A program made the position numbers and the translations under genes. Under the pieces are notes generated by a model. That model searched no databases. It saw only the letters and a list, made by a program, of their open reading frames with translations, and had not been told where the DNA came from. From a bacterium (lineage in GTDB: Bacteria > Oederibacteriota > CAKKQC01), in assembly GCA_919901855.1 (NCBI GenBank), contig CAKKQC010000041.1, forward strand, positions 9,419 through 73,418: 64,000 nucleotides of DNA, given 5' to 3'. Below, one piece after another: positions 24,773-34,101 of the stretch; the stretch's first letter is position 1, and the number at the start of each line of letters is the position of its first letter.

Positions 24773-27271
24773 CTAGAGGAGCGCGCCGGACGAGGCGTCC
24801 GCCAGCTTCCGCCAGCGCGACACCCAGGGACCGGCCGGGTCGAGCCCGATTGCTTCGCGGAGGAGCCGCGCGCCCTCCGCGGGGCGGCCCAGCGCGATCC
24901 TGAGTTCCCCCAACATGCCCGTGAGATCCACCTGGACGTCCCGGCGCATCATCGCGTACTGCGGACCGGAACCCGGCGGAATCCCGCCGAGGAACGCGAG
25001 CCCCTGCTCCAGGAACCGCGAGGCAGCCGCCCAGTCCTTCCGGGGGAGGAAGGTCCTAGCCTTCAGCGCGCACCAGTTCGCCCGGATGATGCTCAGGAAG
25101 GTTCGATGGCTCGGACAGCGGCGGAACGCCTCCTCGAGCACCCGGTCCGCCTCGTCGAGCCGGCCCCCCGGCACGGTGATGGCCGACGCGTAGTCCACGA
25201 GGTTGAGCTCGTCGAGCATGCCGGCCTCCACGAACGGACGGAGCTGCCGGGCGGCTTCGGCGAGGTTGCCGAGCATCAGGTACGCGTGGCCGACGCGATT
25301 CGCCGGCCAGCCGACGCCCGGCAGGAGCGCGGCGGCAGCCTGTGCCTCTGATAGCGCCCGCGGCGCGTCGGGAGCCACATCCGTGAACCGGATGTTGTCG
25401 CCGAGCAGGGATTCGGTGCCGGGGGCGAAGAACACGGTCGCCGCAGGCACAGCGCCCGGCCGGTCACGCAGGCGGTAAAGATAGAATCCGCCGTTCTCGT
25501 AGTCGACCGACGGCGGAGTGGCCGCGAGCTCGAGGTACGGCCGGCAGAACCCGGCGTAGAGCGTCGCCATCCGCCGATCCCACGCGAACCCGCGGTACCG
25601 GGTGGCGAGCCAATCCACGCTCACGCAGTTGAAGACGACGACCCGGACCCCGAGCTGCCGGAACCTCGCGCGCAGGTCGCGCTGGCTTCGTGACGCGCGG
25701 ACGAGGTCCCAGACCAGCGGCGTCTCCCCCAGCGCGCCGCCCGCGACGACGCGGGCCGGGAACCGGTAGGACCGGAACTCCCCCACGTTCAGGACCTTGA
25801 ACGGGACGCCGCCCGGAGGCCGGATCGCCGCGAGCTGGCCGAGGGCGGTCCCCCGCGTGGTGAGATGCCGCGCCCGGATGTCGGACAGGGGGCCGGCAAG
25901 GTCGCGCCAGTCCGCGATCGCGGCGCGCGCCGCCGGCACGATCCGGACCATCGCGGCGGCGGCGAGCACCCACGCCAGCGCGCGGCGCCGGACCACGTTC
26001 CCCGTGGACTCCAGCGCCTCGGCCGCCAGCAGGGCCAGCAACCACAGCCCCGGGAGCATGTACCGGGGGAAGCGCCCCGCGGCCAGCGCGGCCATGGCCC
26101 CGGCGACGCAGACCCAGGCAGTCCGGCGCCGCCGGCCGAACAGGAGCACGCCGGGCAGCAGGAGGAGCAGCAGGAGATGATCCCGGCGCATGGCGTCCAG
26201 CCACGCCCCGGGGAAAGTCGCGAGCCGGCCGGCGCGCTGGTCGTAGAGCGTCGCCGCGTAGTCGAGGAACGCCTCCTGGTTCGGGGCATTCCAGTCGAAC
26301 GCCGGGAAGACCGTCCACGCCAGCGGGTAGAACGGGTTCCCGGTCAGGAGCCACGCCTTGCCCAGCCAGACCGCGAGCGGCAGGCTCATGGCGACGGCGC
26401 ACCGGACCCACACCGCGCGGGGCGGACGATGAACCACGCACCAGAGGACGATGAGCGGGACGGCCGAGTATTTCGCCGCCGCGCCCAGTCCGAATAGCGC
26501 GGCGCCCAGTCCCCACGCGCCACCGAGCTGGCACAGGGCGCCGCAGACGATGAGCGCCGCCGCCGGGACGTCGTTCTTGCACGTGCCCGCGAGCCAGACC
26601 ATGGGAGCCGCGGAGAGCGCCAGCAGGATCCCGGTCCACGCGGCCCGGGGCGTGCCGGCGGTCAGGCACCGTCCCGCCCAGACCGCGGACGCCGCTACGA
26701 AGGTCCCGGCCACGAGCCACTTGGCGATCCGGTCGTCGCCCAGGAGGAGCGCGATCGTGAAGCCCAGGTCCACGGGGAGCGGGAGATGGAACGCGTAGGC
26801 GACGTGGTCCGGCAGGCACCGGTGGGCCTGCAACCACTGCCACGGCAGGGCGAGGTGGTACAGCTCGCAGTCCACCTCGAACTCGGGGACCAGGAGGGAT
26901 GGGACCAGCAGGAGGCCCCCAGCCGCGACCGCCGCGATCCCGCCGGCGCCCATGACGCCCGCGTGCCCCGCCGCGGCCGCGACGAGGCTCCGCCGGCTCC
27001 ACCACGCCCGCGATCCCGCGAGCATGGCCAGCCCGGCCCCCGCGATCGCCGCGGGGAAGAAGAGGCCGGTCAGCGCCAGCCCCAGGCACGCGAACCCGAA
27101 CCCGAGCAGGCCCAGCATCGCTCCCAGCCCGAACCGCTCGAGCGCAATGAGCCGGCGGGGACCCCAGAACGGGAGCACGCCCGCCCCCGTGCGCGCCAGC
27201 GCCTCGAGGAGCACGACCGCCGTCGCGCCGAACCCGGCGATCCGTCCAGCCAGAAGCAGGGACGGGGCCAT
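24773..27271 (-). CDS. GT-C type membrane glycosyltransferase-like protein with TPR tail
   Basis: An 832-residue protein. About twelve hydrophobic segments fill residues 1-480, including the first-loop acidic stretch with EVDCELYHLALPWQWL, reminiscent of PMT/ArnT-type (GT39/GT83) polyprenyl-phosphate-sugar transferases. From about residue 600 the protein is soluble, with TPR-like helices (GNLAEAARQLRPFVEAG, ALGRPAEGARLLREAIGLD). It would transfer sugars or act as an O-mannosyltransferase in the membrane, but this is inferred from topology. It is the last gene of the operon beginning at 34038, 12 bases behind the DUF4091 gene. Confidence 0.7.
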   Translation of the reverse strand: MAPSLLLAGRIAGFGATAVVLLEALARTGAGVLPFWGPRRLIALERFGLGAMLGLLGFGFACLGLALTGLFFPAAIAGAGLAMLAGSRAWWSRRSLVAAAAGHAGVMGAGGIAAVAAGGLLLVPSLLVPEFEVDCELYHLALPWQWLQAHRCLPDHVAYAFHLPLPVDLGFTIALLLGDDRIAKWLVAGTFVAASAVWAGRCLTAGTPRAAWTGILLALSAAPMVWLAGTCKNDVPAAALIVCGALCQLGGAWGLGAALFGLGAAAKYSAVPLIVLWCVVHRPPRAVWVRCAVAMSLPLAVWLGKAWLLTGNPFYPLAWTVFPAFDWNAPNQEAFLDYAATLYDQRAGRLATFPGAWLDAMRRDHLLLLLLLPGVLLFGRRRRTAWVCVAGAMAALAAGRFPRYMLPGLWLLALLAAEALESTGNVVRRRALAWVLAAAAMVRIVPAARAAIADWRDLAGPLSDIRARHLTTRGTALGQLAAIRPPGGVPFKVLNVGEFRSYRFPARVVAGGALGETPLVWDLVRASRSQRDLRARFRQLGVRVVVFNCVSVDWLATRYRGFAWDRRMATLYAGFCRPYLELAATPPSVDYENGGFYLYRLRDRPGAVPAATVFFAPGTESLLGDNIRFTDVAPDAPRALSEAQAAAALLPGVGWPANRVGHAYLMLGNLAEAARQLRPFVEAGMLDELNLVDYASAITVPGGRLDEADRVLEEAFRRCPSHRTFLSIIRANWCALKARTFLPRKDWAAASRFLEQGLAFLGGIPPGSGPQYAMMRRDVQVDLTGMLGELRIALGRPAEGARLLREAIGLDPAGPWVSRWRKLADASSGALL

Positions 27272-27283
27272 CCGGGGGGGGTG

Positions 27284-30184
27284 CTAGAGTCCCGCGCGGA
27301 GCGCGGAGCGGAGGGAGTCGAGCGCGGCGGGCGAGACGCCCGTGATGGACTCGGTCTGGGCGCCCTCGGAGTCGAGGAAGCCGAACGTGCGGTTGAACTT
27401 GAGCGCCTCGGAGAGCAGGGCGCGGATGCGGCGGCGGAAGGGATCGTCCTTCAGCCAGCCGCGCTTGCCGGCGTAAAGCCAGACATACTCGACGTCCTGC
27501 TCGGCGCGGCGGTAGGCCTTGAGCCGCAGCGACGCGCAGGGGCCGTCCACCCCGGCGGGCGCGCCGGGATAGATCACGCTGGTCGAGGCGAATTCCGTCC
27601 AGTTCCGGTCCTCCCCGAGCACGAGCCAGGGCACGTAGCCGTCGATGCCGTCGGCCCAGAGGCTCATGGCCTGTGCGCTGAGGGCGAGGGCGGACATGGC
27701 CGCGGGCGGCGTGTCGCCGTAGGTCCAGATCCGCTGGCCGTGCAGCGCCCGCCAGCCCTCGAGGAGAGCCCGGTGCCCAGGCCAGCCGCCGGTCACGTTG
27801 ACGTCCGTGACGCGATCCAGGATGTCGCGACCCCAATGCGGCTGGGAGACGTCGGTGCGGAAGACCACGCGGGTCCGGTCGCCGGGGGAGCCCTGCTCCC
27901 GCTGCGCACGCCGCAGGAGCCGGCCGAAGAACCCGAGCGCCAGGAAATCGTCGGCGTGGTTCGGCTCGTCCAGGAGCCAGAAGCTGACTCCGTTCCCCCA
28001 AGCCTTCCGCCTCTGATCGTACTGTTTGTAATAGTACTTGTCGTTGAGATAGACCTGGAACTGGGTCTTCCAGCCCTTCGCCTTGATGTGCGCGAGGTAG
28101 TCCTTCGCGACGGCGACCCAGGTCTCCTGCATCTCGCGGGAGAATCCTTCCTCGACGGGTCCCGCGATCCTCCAGTGGTCCTCCCACCGCACGTCGTTCC
28201 ACTTGTACCCCTCGCGCATGGGTACGGGATAGTGCTCGCTGAGGGCGAGGTAGAAGTGGTCGAGCCCGATCCCGGCGCGCGAGGTGCCGGCGAAGGCCGA
28301 CCCGTCGAAGAGCGGCCCGAACCGCTCGTCCCACTCCGACCAGTCCGCGACCCTGGCCGAGGCGCCACGGCCCTTGACCGGCGGCACGCACCCGGGCTCG
28401 TAGTTCGCCGAGTGGCTGTAGTGCAGGATCGCGAGGTTCGTCCGGTGGTCGTGCGCGAGGGCATAGTACGCGCGCTCGGCCCGCGGCCCCGGGCTCGAGT
28501 ACGCGTTCATCGACCAGACGAAGTGCGCCTCGCGCGGCATGACCGCGGACGCGACCTCGAGGGTCAGCGAGATCGGGACGGACTTCCCGTGGTCGGGCTT
28601 CACCTCGAGGCGGCCCGTGTACCGCCCCGGCTTCGCGGCCTCGGGAACGCGCAGCTCGACGTACACGGTCTGGTTCGCCTGCTCCGGGAACGCGTGTGGT
28701 TCGGCCGGAATGCGGAACGAGTCCCCCGCCTTCAACGGCACCAGGGGATCGCCGTACCAGGCGGAGCCGATGCGCAGGTACGCGAGCCGGCTGAGCCGGA
28801 CCGCCGACGCCGGGATGGCCGCGCCACCCGGTCCCGAGGGGCCCCTTGGGCCCACGAGGTCGCCGGGGACGATCCGCCACGACGCGGCGCCCTCGCCCCG
28901 GTGCTCGACGACGACCTGGAATGCGACCCACTCGCCCCGGATCCCGGCGAGCGCCACCGACCGGCGCGCGCCGTCCCACGCCGGGTTCGCGTCCCGCCAG
29001 GTTCCCCCCGCCGCGCCCGCGTACTCGACGTCCGGCTCCTCGAGCGCGTTGCCCGTGACCGGGTTCACCTTGGTCCCTTCGGGGATCACCCAGACGGAGC
29101 CCCGCGGGGGGAGGACCGCAGGCGGCGGCGCACGTCTCGGCAGGACGAGGGGGGCCGGCCACGTCATCGCCCGGGACGCGAACCCGCCGCCCTGTCCCCG
29201 CGCCACCGACCGGCCGGCGCGGCCCACGACCTCGACCTCGGCGATGATCGGGCCCCCGGCGGGCAGGTTCGGAATCAGGATCCGGGCGGCCTCGCCCGGC
29301 GGCGGGATCGGCGGGTACATCCAGCGGGGCAGGAGCGCGGCCTTGGCGTCGCCGACCGTGATCCAGACCCGGTACCCGAGGATGCTGGCCGCCTCCGCGT
29401 CCGACGCGGGCCCCGGCCACGCGACCTCGATGCCGCCCGTCCCGGGCGTCGCGCCCGCCGGCCACTCCGCCACGTTGATCTCGAGTCGCCCGGCGCCCGG
29501 AGGCGCCTCCGCCGGTTCGAGCTCGGCTTCGAGCACGGGTGCTGCGCCAGATTGCTCCCGCGAGAAGAACCAGTTGTTGGACATGTTCGACTCCGGCACG
29601 ACCTCCCGCCGGACGTTCATCGTCTGCCCGCAGTCGTCGCTGAGCGCGAGGCCTGCGGAGATATTGGCCGCGTGCGCCTCGAGGAGCCGGGGGTCCACGG
29701 GGATCGACCACCACCCGTCCGGCCCCCGCGTCGCGACCGCCTGTACCCAAAGCGTGCCGGCCCGGCCGAAGATCGTGTCGAGCAGGACCGACTCCGCCCC
29801 CGCCCACGCCGCGCCCTTGCCGGGGCCCCGGCGCATGAAGCAGGCCCCGTCGCCGGGCGCATACGTCCCGGAGGTGCCCTCGACCCACCCCGTGGCCAGC
29901 GTCGAGAGCCCGACGCGGCGGACCATGAGATTCGGCTCCGCCTCCTTGAGCCGCAGGACCGCGCTACCGATCCGCCGGCCGCGCAGCGCCTCGACATCGA
30001 AGTCGATCAGGATCAGGTTCTCGTTCCCCTTGAGCTTGAGCCGGGGACAGCCGCCCGGGGCGAACTCGCGCTCGTCGGGGTACGCGCAGATGGAAGTGTC
30101 CGCGACAATCGGGACCCGGACCGTCTCGGCGGGAGCCGTCACGGACACGAGCAGGAAGACCGCAAGGCTAACGTTCCAGCACAT
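27284..30184 (-). CDS. Secreted DUF4091 (GH123-like) protein
   Basis: A 966-residue exported protein; the signal peptide ends near TAPAETV. An N-terminal DNRLRE-like sandwich (about 25-200, LRLKEAEPNLMVRRV) is followed by fibronectin-like sandwiches and a barrel with the DUF4091 hallmarks: VSFWLLDEPNHADDF carries the Asp-Glu dyad, and the end has RLKAYRRAEQDVEYV. This is the second member in the window (see 13003-16521), but with a different accessory domain. Its ATG lies 17 bases inside the preceding GH5-like gene, so translation is coupled. Substrate unknown; amino-sugar glycans are the family guess. Confidence 0.82.
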   Translation of the reverse strand: MCWNVSLAVFLLVSVTAPAETVRVPIVADTSICAYPDEREFAPGGCPRLKLKGNENLILIDFDVEALRGRRIGSAVLRLKEAEPNLMVRRVGLSTLATGWVEGTSGTYAPGDGACFMRRGPGKGAAWAGAESVLLDTIFGRAGTLWVQAVATRGPDGWWSIPVDPRLLEAHAANISAGLALSDDCGQTMNVRREVVPESNMSNNWFFSREQSGAAPVLEAELEPAEAPPGAGRLEINVAEWPAGATPGTGGIEVAWPGPASDAEAASILGYRVWITVGDAKAALLPRWMYPPIPPPGEAARILIPNLPAGGPIIAEVEVVGRAGRSVARGQGGGFASRAMTWPAPLVLPRRAPPPAVLPPRGSVWVIPEGTKVNPVTGNALEEPDVEYAGAAGGTWRDANPAWDGARRSVALAGIRGEWVAFQVVVEHRGEGAASWRIVPGDLVGPRGPSGPGGAAIPASAVRLSRLAYLRIGSAWYGDPLVPLKAGDSFRIPAEPHAFPEQANQTVYVELRVPEAAKPGRYTGRLEVKPDHGKSVPISLTLEVASAVMPREAHFVWSMNAYSSPGPRAERAYYALAHDHRTNLAILHYSHSANYEPGCVPPVKGRGASARVADWSEWDERFGPLFDGSAFAGTSRAGIGLDHFYLALSEHYPVPMREGYKWNDVRWEDHWRIAGPVEEGFSREMQETWVAVAKDYLAHIKAKGWKTQFQVYLNDKYYYKQYDQRRKAWGNGVSFWLLDEPNHADDFLALGFFGRLLRRAQREQGSPGDRTRVVFRTDVSQPHWGRDILDRVTDVNVTGGWPGHRALLEGWRALHGQRIWTYGDTPPAAMSALALSAQAMSLWADGIDGYVPWLVLGEDRNWTEFASTSVIYPGAPAGVDGPCASLRLKAYRRAEQDVEYVWLYAGKRGWLKDDPFRRRIRALLSEALKFNRTFGFLDSEGAQTESITGVSPAALDSLRSALRAGL

Positions 30185-32834
30185 GATAGACCGCCTTCGC
30201 GTCGAGCCGGAACGTCGCGGGAGCGCCGTCCAGCCCGCCCTGCACGGGCACCCCCTCGCGCCGGTAGCCGTGCTCGTCGAGCGCGGTGACGACGGGCACC
30301 CCGCCCCCCGTCAGCCGGAGCGTGACCGTCGCCCGGATCAGCTCGACGCCCATCGGATACCTCCCCACGTCGTCGATCCGGCCGTCGAGCCCGCCCGAGG
30401 CCTTGAACCCGAGCGGCCGCTCGACCGTCATCGCCTGCACGAGGATCCGCCGGGACTCCGCCAGCGGCCGGCCGTCCAGCGAGATCGCGCACACCGTCGC
30501 GTACTCGTGCTCGCACTCGATCGAGAGCGTCGAGAGATCGATGCGCGCGGACTGCGACAGGAACCCCGCGGCGCCCTGGATCCGGGGCGTGTCGAGCCGC
30601 ACGATCCCCTTCCCCCAGTCCCAGGCCAGCTCGCCGGTCGCGCTCCGGACCATCCGGTTCGGCCGGTCCAGGAAGGGCCCCAGGTCCATCGCCGTCTCCG
30701 TCCGCGTGAGCCCGAACCCGCGCGTCACCCGGCCCACGTAGCAGGCCAGCGGATCGATCGTGGAGGGAGTCCCGGATGTTTTCGAAGGAACATCCTTCAC
30801 GCGGGTCGGATCCTGAAGGACGGGCGCGAAACCGCCGTTGCCCGCGAGCGCGAAGAGGTCGTCCACCACGACGGTCTGCGCCAGGACGGACGGCCCGGTC
30901 CGGATATCCCCCCGCCGGTACGCGAGCGCGTAGGCGGGGAAGTTGGCCATGATCACGGGGACCGTGAGCCCGAACTTGCCCATGGCGCCGTCCCACCCGG
31001 GACTCCCCGCCGCGAACGCGTCGAGCCCCGCGAGGCCCTGGAGGGACCCGTACGCGGAAGCCAGGAAGGCGAAGTCCGCGCGCCACCGGTTCGGGTTCGT
31101 CCACCCGATCTCGGATATCGTGTTCGGGAACCCGGCGGTCTGAACGAACGCCAGCGGCAGGTCGTCCGGCGATCTCACCGCCGCCTTGTTCGCGAACGTA
31201 TGCCCGGCCTCGACGGAATAGCTCGCCCCCTCGCCCTCGTGGGACGCTTCGAAGTAGCCGTGGCGGTCGATGAGGTCGCCGGGCGCGTACGTCCAGCGCT
31301 CGAGCGCGTCGAGCTGGGCGGGGTCCGAAACCGTCCAGTTCGAGGCCTCGATCAGGCACCTGACGCCCAGCTTGCCGCGCAGGCGCGCGATCGTGGACGC
31401 GTAGAACGCCCGCTGGGTCTCGGCCAGGAACCGCACCTGGTCGCTCACCCGCTTGCGCTTGCCCGGCCCGGCGGCCTTGATCCCGTCGGCGGTCATGTGC
31501 CAGGCGTCGTAGAGGTCGAGCCGTCCCTCGGCCAGGCTGTCGTCCGGCTCCCGCGCCTCGAGCCAGTTCGCCGTTCCCAGGGCCAGCGTCCGGTAGCGGG
31601 CCTCGACCCAGACCGCGAACGCCTTCTGCAGTTTCGTCCACTGGACCGGGGGGATGTTCGCGCGGCCGAAGGTCCAGAAGAAGAAGCTGTCCTCGTTAAC
31701 GAGCTCGAGAATCGCGACGGCGGGCTCCTTCGCCAGCGGCAACCCCGTGTACGGGTTCCTCGGCTTGAGCATCCCGTCGATCCAGCCCCGGTGCAGGGCC
31801 TGCATCGCGGGATCGAAATAGATCAGCGCGAACGGCCTCTTGTTCTCCGTCGTTTCGTACCCAGGCAGTCCCAGCGCGGGCGTCGCCGTGAGCCAGAGCG
31901 GGAACCAGGTCGAGAGCGAGAGGTAGATGCCCTCCCGTTTGCATGCGGCCACGAGGTAGTGGAGGTCGTCCAGTTTCCGCGGATCGACGGCCGCAGGATC
32001 GTCGTCGCGCCACAGCGCCCCCTGGAACCGGACCATGTTGACGCCCGTCTTCGCCAGCCGCCGGGCGAGGTAGTCCACGAGGGGGTGCGGGAGGCCCGCG
32101 AGCTCGCCCCCGACGTTCACGCCCCAGAACCGCACGGGCTTTCCGTCGCCGAGCCGGAACCGCTCACCCTCCCGGCGCACGAAGCCCTTCGCGCCGGCCG
32201 TCGCCTCGTTCAGTCCCCGCAGGTCAAGGACCGCGTCCTTTCCGAACCGGTCCGCGTCCGGTTCCCACGGAAAGAACCCCGCGTCCGCCTCGCCGGACTT
32301 CTCCCCCAGCCGGAGCCTGCCCCGGGGAAAGAACGGCCCGGACACGAGCGCGAAGCAGTCGAACGCCGCCGTGAGCGGCTCCCCCGGCCCGGCGAGCAGC
32401 CGGAGCTCGAAGACGTGGTCACCGGCCCCGAGCTCGACCGGCCCCAGGGACACCCAGTTGGCGCACAGGAACCGCCGGATCGGCGTCGTGTCCGCGAGGG
32501 CGACGTCCTGGGAGCACGTCCGCCACGGCCCGGTGTCGATCCGCCACCGGAAGGGCCCGTGCTTCCAGAACTTGCGGCACCATAACTCCAGGCGGCCGCC
32601 TTCCGCGATCCGGACCGGGTACCGGGCGAACGCCTCGCCTCCCGTCCTGGGCCCCTCGTTCGTCAGCCAGTCGCCGCCCGACAGCAGGGACCGGTGGTCC
32701 GGGAACGTGGACGACGAGAAAGAGGTCTGCGCCGGGAAGTTGGTCTCGGAGGGCGCCTCGCCCTCCCACCACACCACCTCGGCCGCCGGCGCGCCGGGGC
32801 AGGCCAGAAGGAGCGCGGCCAGCAGGGGGATCAC
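30168..32834 (-). CDS. Secreted GH5/cellulase-like multidomain glycoside hydrolase
   Basis: An 888-residue protein. The GTG at 32834 is preferred over the longer open frame because it starts one base after the previous stop and gives a signal peptide (VIPLLAALLLACPGAPAAEV). A sugar-binding sandwich occupies about residues 20-150, then a TIM barrel with VRFWGVNVGG, ILELVNEDSFF (Asn-Glu acid/base) and NTISEIGW (candidate nucleophile). A C-terminal sandwich closes the protein. Architecture resembles GH5-like endoglycanases of PVC and Armatimonadota-type bacteria. Part of the four-gene operon 34038 to 24773. Confidence 0.78.
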   Translation of the reverse strand: MIPLLAALLLACPGAPAAEVVWWEGEAPSETNFPAQTSFSSSTFPDHRSLLSGGDWLTNEGPRTGGEAFARYPVRIAEGGRLELWCRKFWKHGPFRWRIDTGPWRTCSQDVALADTTPIRRFLCANWVSLGPVELGAGDHVFELRLLAGPGEPLTAAFDCFALVSGPFFPRGRLRLGEKSGEADAGFFPWEPDADRFGKDAVLDLRGLNEATAGAKGFVRREGERFRLGDGKPVRFWGVNVGGELAGLPHPLVDYLARRLAKTGVNMVRFQGALWRDDDPAAVDPRKLDDLHYLVAACKREGIYLSLSTWFPLWLTATPALGLPGYETTENKRPFALIYFDPAMQALHRGWIDGMLKPRNPYTGLPLAKEPAVAILELVNEDSFFFWTFGRANIPPVQWTKLQKAFAVWVEARYRTLALGTANWLEAREPDDSLAEGRLDLYDAWHMTADGIKAAGPGKRKRVSDQVRFLAETQRAFYASTIARLRGKLGVRCLIEASNWTVSDPAQLDALERWTYAPGDLIDRHGYFEASHEGEGASYSVEAGHTFANKAAVRSPDDLPLAFVQTAGFPNTISEIGWTNPNRWRADFAFLASAYGSLQGLAGLDAFAAGSPGWDGAMGKFGLTVPVIMANFPAYALAYRRGDIRTGPSVLAQTVVVDDLFALAGNGGFAPVLQDPTRVKDVPSKTSGTPSTIDPLACYVGRVTRGFGLTRTETAMDLGPFLDRPNRMVRSATGELAWDWGKGIVRLDTPRIQGAAGFLSQSARIDLSTLSIECEHEYATVCAISLDGRPLAESRRILVQAMTVERPLGFKASGGLDGRIDDVGRYPMGVELIRATVTLRLTGGGVPVVTALDEHGYRREGVPVQGGLDGAPATFRLDAKAVYHVLER

Positions 32835-32835
32835 G

Positions 32836-34038
32836 TCAGAGCCGGACCGTGAACCGCAGTCGGGTGGCCAGCGCGGCCAGGCTGACGACCGCGATGGACA
32901 GCCCGGCCGCCCAGGCGGCACCCACCGCTCCGCCCCGCCCCCAGAACGGGTTGTCGCCCACGTGCACGAGATCGCAGAGCGAGCCCACGAGGTCCGGGAG
33001 GATGTAGGCGAGCAGGGCGTTGCGACCGGCCAGGATCAGCCACTTCGGCAGGAACCCGGCCTTCGCCTCCGGCTTCCCGCGATCCAGGACGAGGTGAAAG
33101 AACAACAGGAGCAGTGCCGTGATCCCGGCCGTAACCAGCGACCACGACTCGGTTCCGTCATCCTTGTGGTAGCCGTGGAGCGGACGCAGGAACCACCCCG
33201 CCGCCCAGAGGCCGAGCCCGAACCAGAGCAGGAACCACCCCGCGCCGCGACGGCTCGACCGGAGCCGGCTTCCGGCCACCATGCCCGCGATCACGATGCC
33301 GGAGTTGGATCCGAGGAAGTTGCCCACCGACCACCAGCGGTCGACGTACCCGAGGAGCCCCAGCCGGTCGTGGCGGGATCCGATGTAGACGCACATGAAG
33401 AGGCCGAGGAGGCCCATGAGCGCGGTCTCATCCCCGCGCACGAGAAGGTACACGATGGCGCACGCGAGGTACGACCACCCGATGAGGCCCAGTATCCCCC
33501 ACCACTGCGGCTCGAGGAACAGGGAGTCCGCGCCCGGCTTCGCCCGCCATATCACGAGCATCCACGCCAGCGCGACGGCGGATACGCCCTGCAAGATCGC
33601 GTGCGCGCGGCGCCACGCCGGCGCCTCCGGCCTGGACGACCAGAGCAGGATCGCGGCGCCGAGCGCGATCAGGGACCAGACGTGGTAGGGCATCCCCGTC
33701 AGCTCCGCCGAGTACCTCTCCTCGTTCACGAAGATGATGCCGAGGAGCACGAGCCCGAACGTGCGGGGCAGGATCCGGGCCAGCGCGCCGCCCCACCCGG
33801 CGCCCGCCTCGACGCGGGGGCCGAGCGAGAACGGGATCGCGGTGCCGACCATGAAGAGGAAGGCCGGAAAGACGATGTCCACGAAGGTGTAGAGGTCCTG
33901 CGCGGGCTTCGCATGCTCGGCCCACCAGGGAATCCCCGGCATGCCGCCGATATAGTTCACGAAGATCATCGTCAGGATGACAGAGCCCCGGAGGGCGTCC
34001 AGCGAAAGGAGGCGGCGTGATGGCACCGGCGTTGCCAC
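32836..34038 (-). CDS. Membrane acyltransferase (DUF5009/heparan-alpha-glucosaminide N-acetyltransferase-like)
   Basis: A 400-residue protein with about eleven membrane segments. The N-terminus RRLLSLDALRGSVILTMIFVN and FPAFLFMVGTAIPFSL are characteristic of the NagX/HGSNAT group, which moves acetyl groups from cytosolic acetyl-CoA to amino sugars across the membrane. The GTG lies 6 bases behind a TAGCAT box. As the first gene of an operon with GH5-like, DUF4091 and GT-C genes it fits amino-sugar glycan metabolism. Confidence 0.82.
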   Translation of the reverse strand: MATPVPSRRLLSLDALRGSVILTMIFVNYIGGMPGIPWWAEHAKPAQDLYTFVDIVFPAFLFMVGTAIPFSLGPRVEAGAGWGGALARILPRTFGLVLLGIIFVNEERYSAELTGMPYHVWSLIALGAAILLWSSRPEAPAWRRAHAILQGVSAVALAWMLVIWRAKPGADSLFLEPQWWGILGLIGWSYLACAIVYLLVRGDETALMGLLGLFMCVYIGSRHDRLGLLGYVDRWWSVGNFLGSNSGIVIAGMVAGSRLRSSRRGAGWFLLWFGLGLWAAGWFLRPLHGYHKDDGTESWSLVTAGITALLLLFFHLVLDRGKPEAKAGFLPKWLILAGRNALLAYILPDLVGSLCDLVHVGDNPFWGRGGAVGAAWAAGLSIAVVSLAALATRLRFTVRL

Positions 34039-34044
34039 GTCCCG

Positions 34045-34050
34045 ATGCTA
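34045..34050 (-). promoter_or_regulatory. -10 box of the acyltransferase operon
   Basis: Minus-strand TAGCAT, 6 bases before the GTG at 34038; leaderless type. Confidence 0.45.
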
Positions 34051-34087
34051 GCATGCCGCGCTCCGGACTCGCTTGAGGATATGAGGA

Positions 34088-34093
34088 TATACT
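34088..34093 (+). promoter_or_regulatory. -10 box of the CHASE2 gene
   Basis: TATACT, 8 bases before the ATG at 34102. Its position argues against the in-frame ATG at 34081, which would lie upstream of it. Confidence 0.5.
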
Positions 34094-34101
34094 GGGAAGG
34101 A

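Noticed and set aside
24740-24790. Factor-independent terminators between convergent genes (24755/24773, 42212/42222, 60561/60568)
   Set aside because: Gaps are 6-17 bases and hold no stem followed by a T-run.
25464-29888. Minus-strand frame of 1474 codons and the 1348-codon plus-strand frame at 28539-32585
   Set aside because: Both are alternative-frame shadows of the GT-C, DUF4091 and GH5-like genes; no signal peptide, motif or sensible start.
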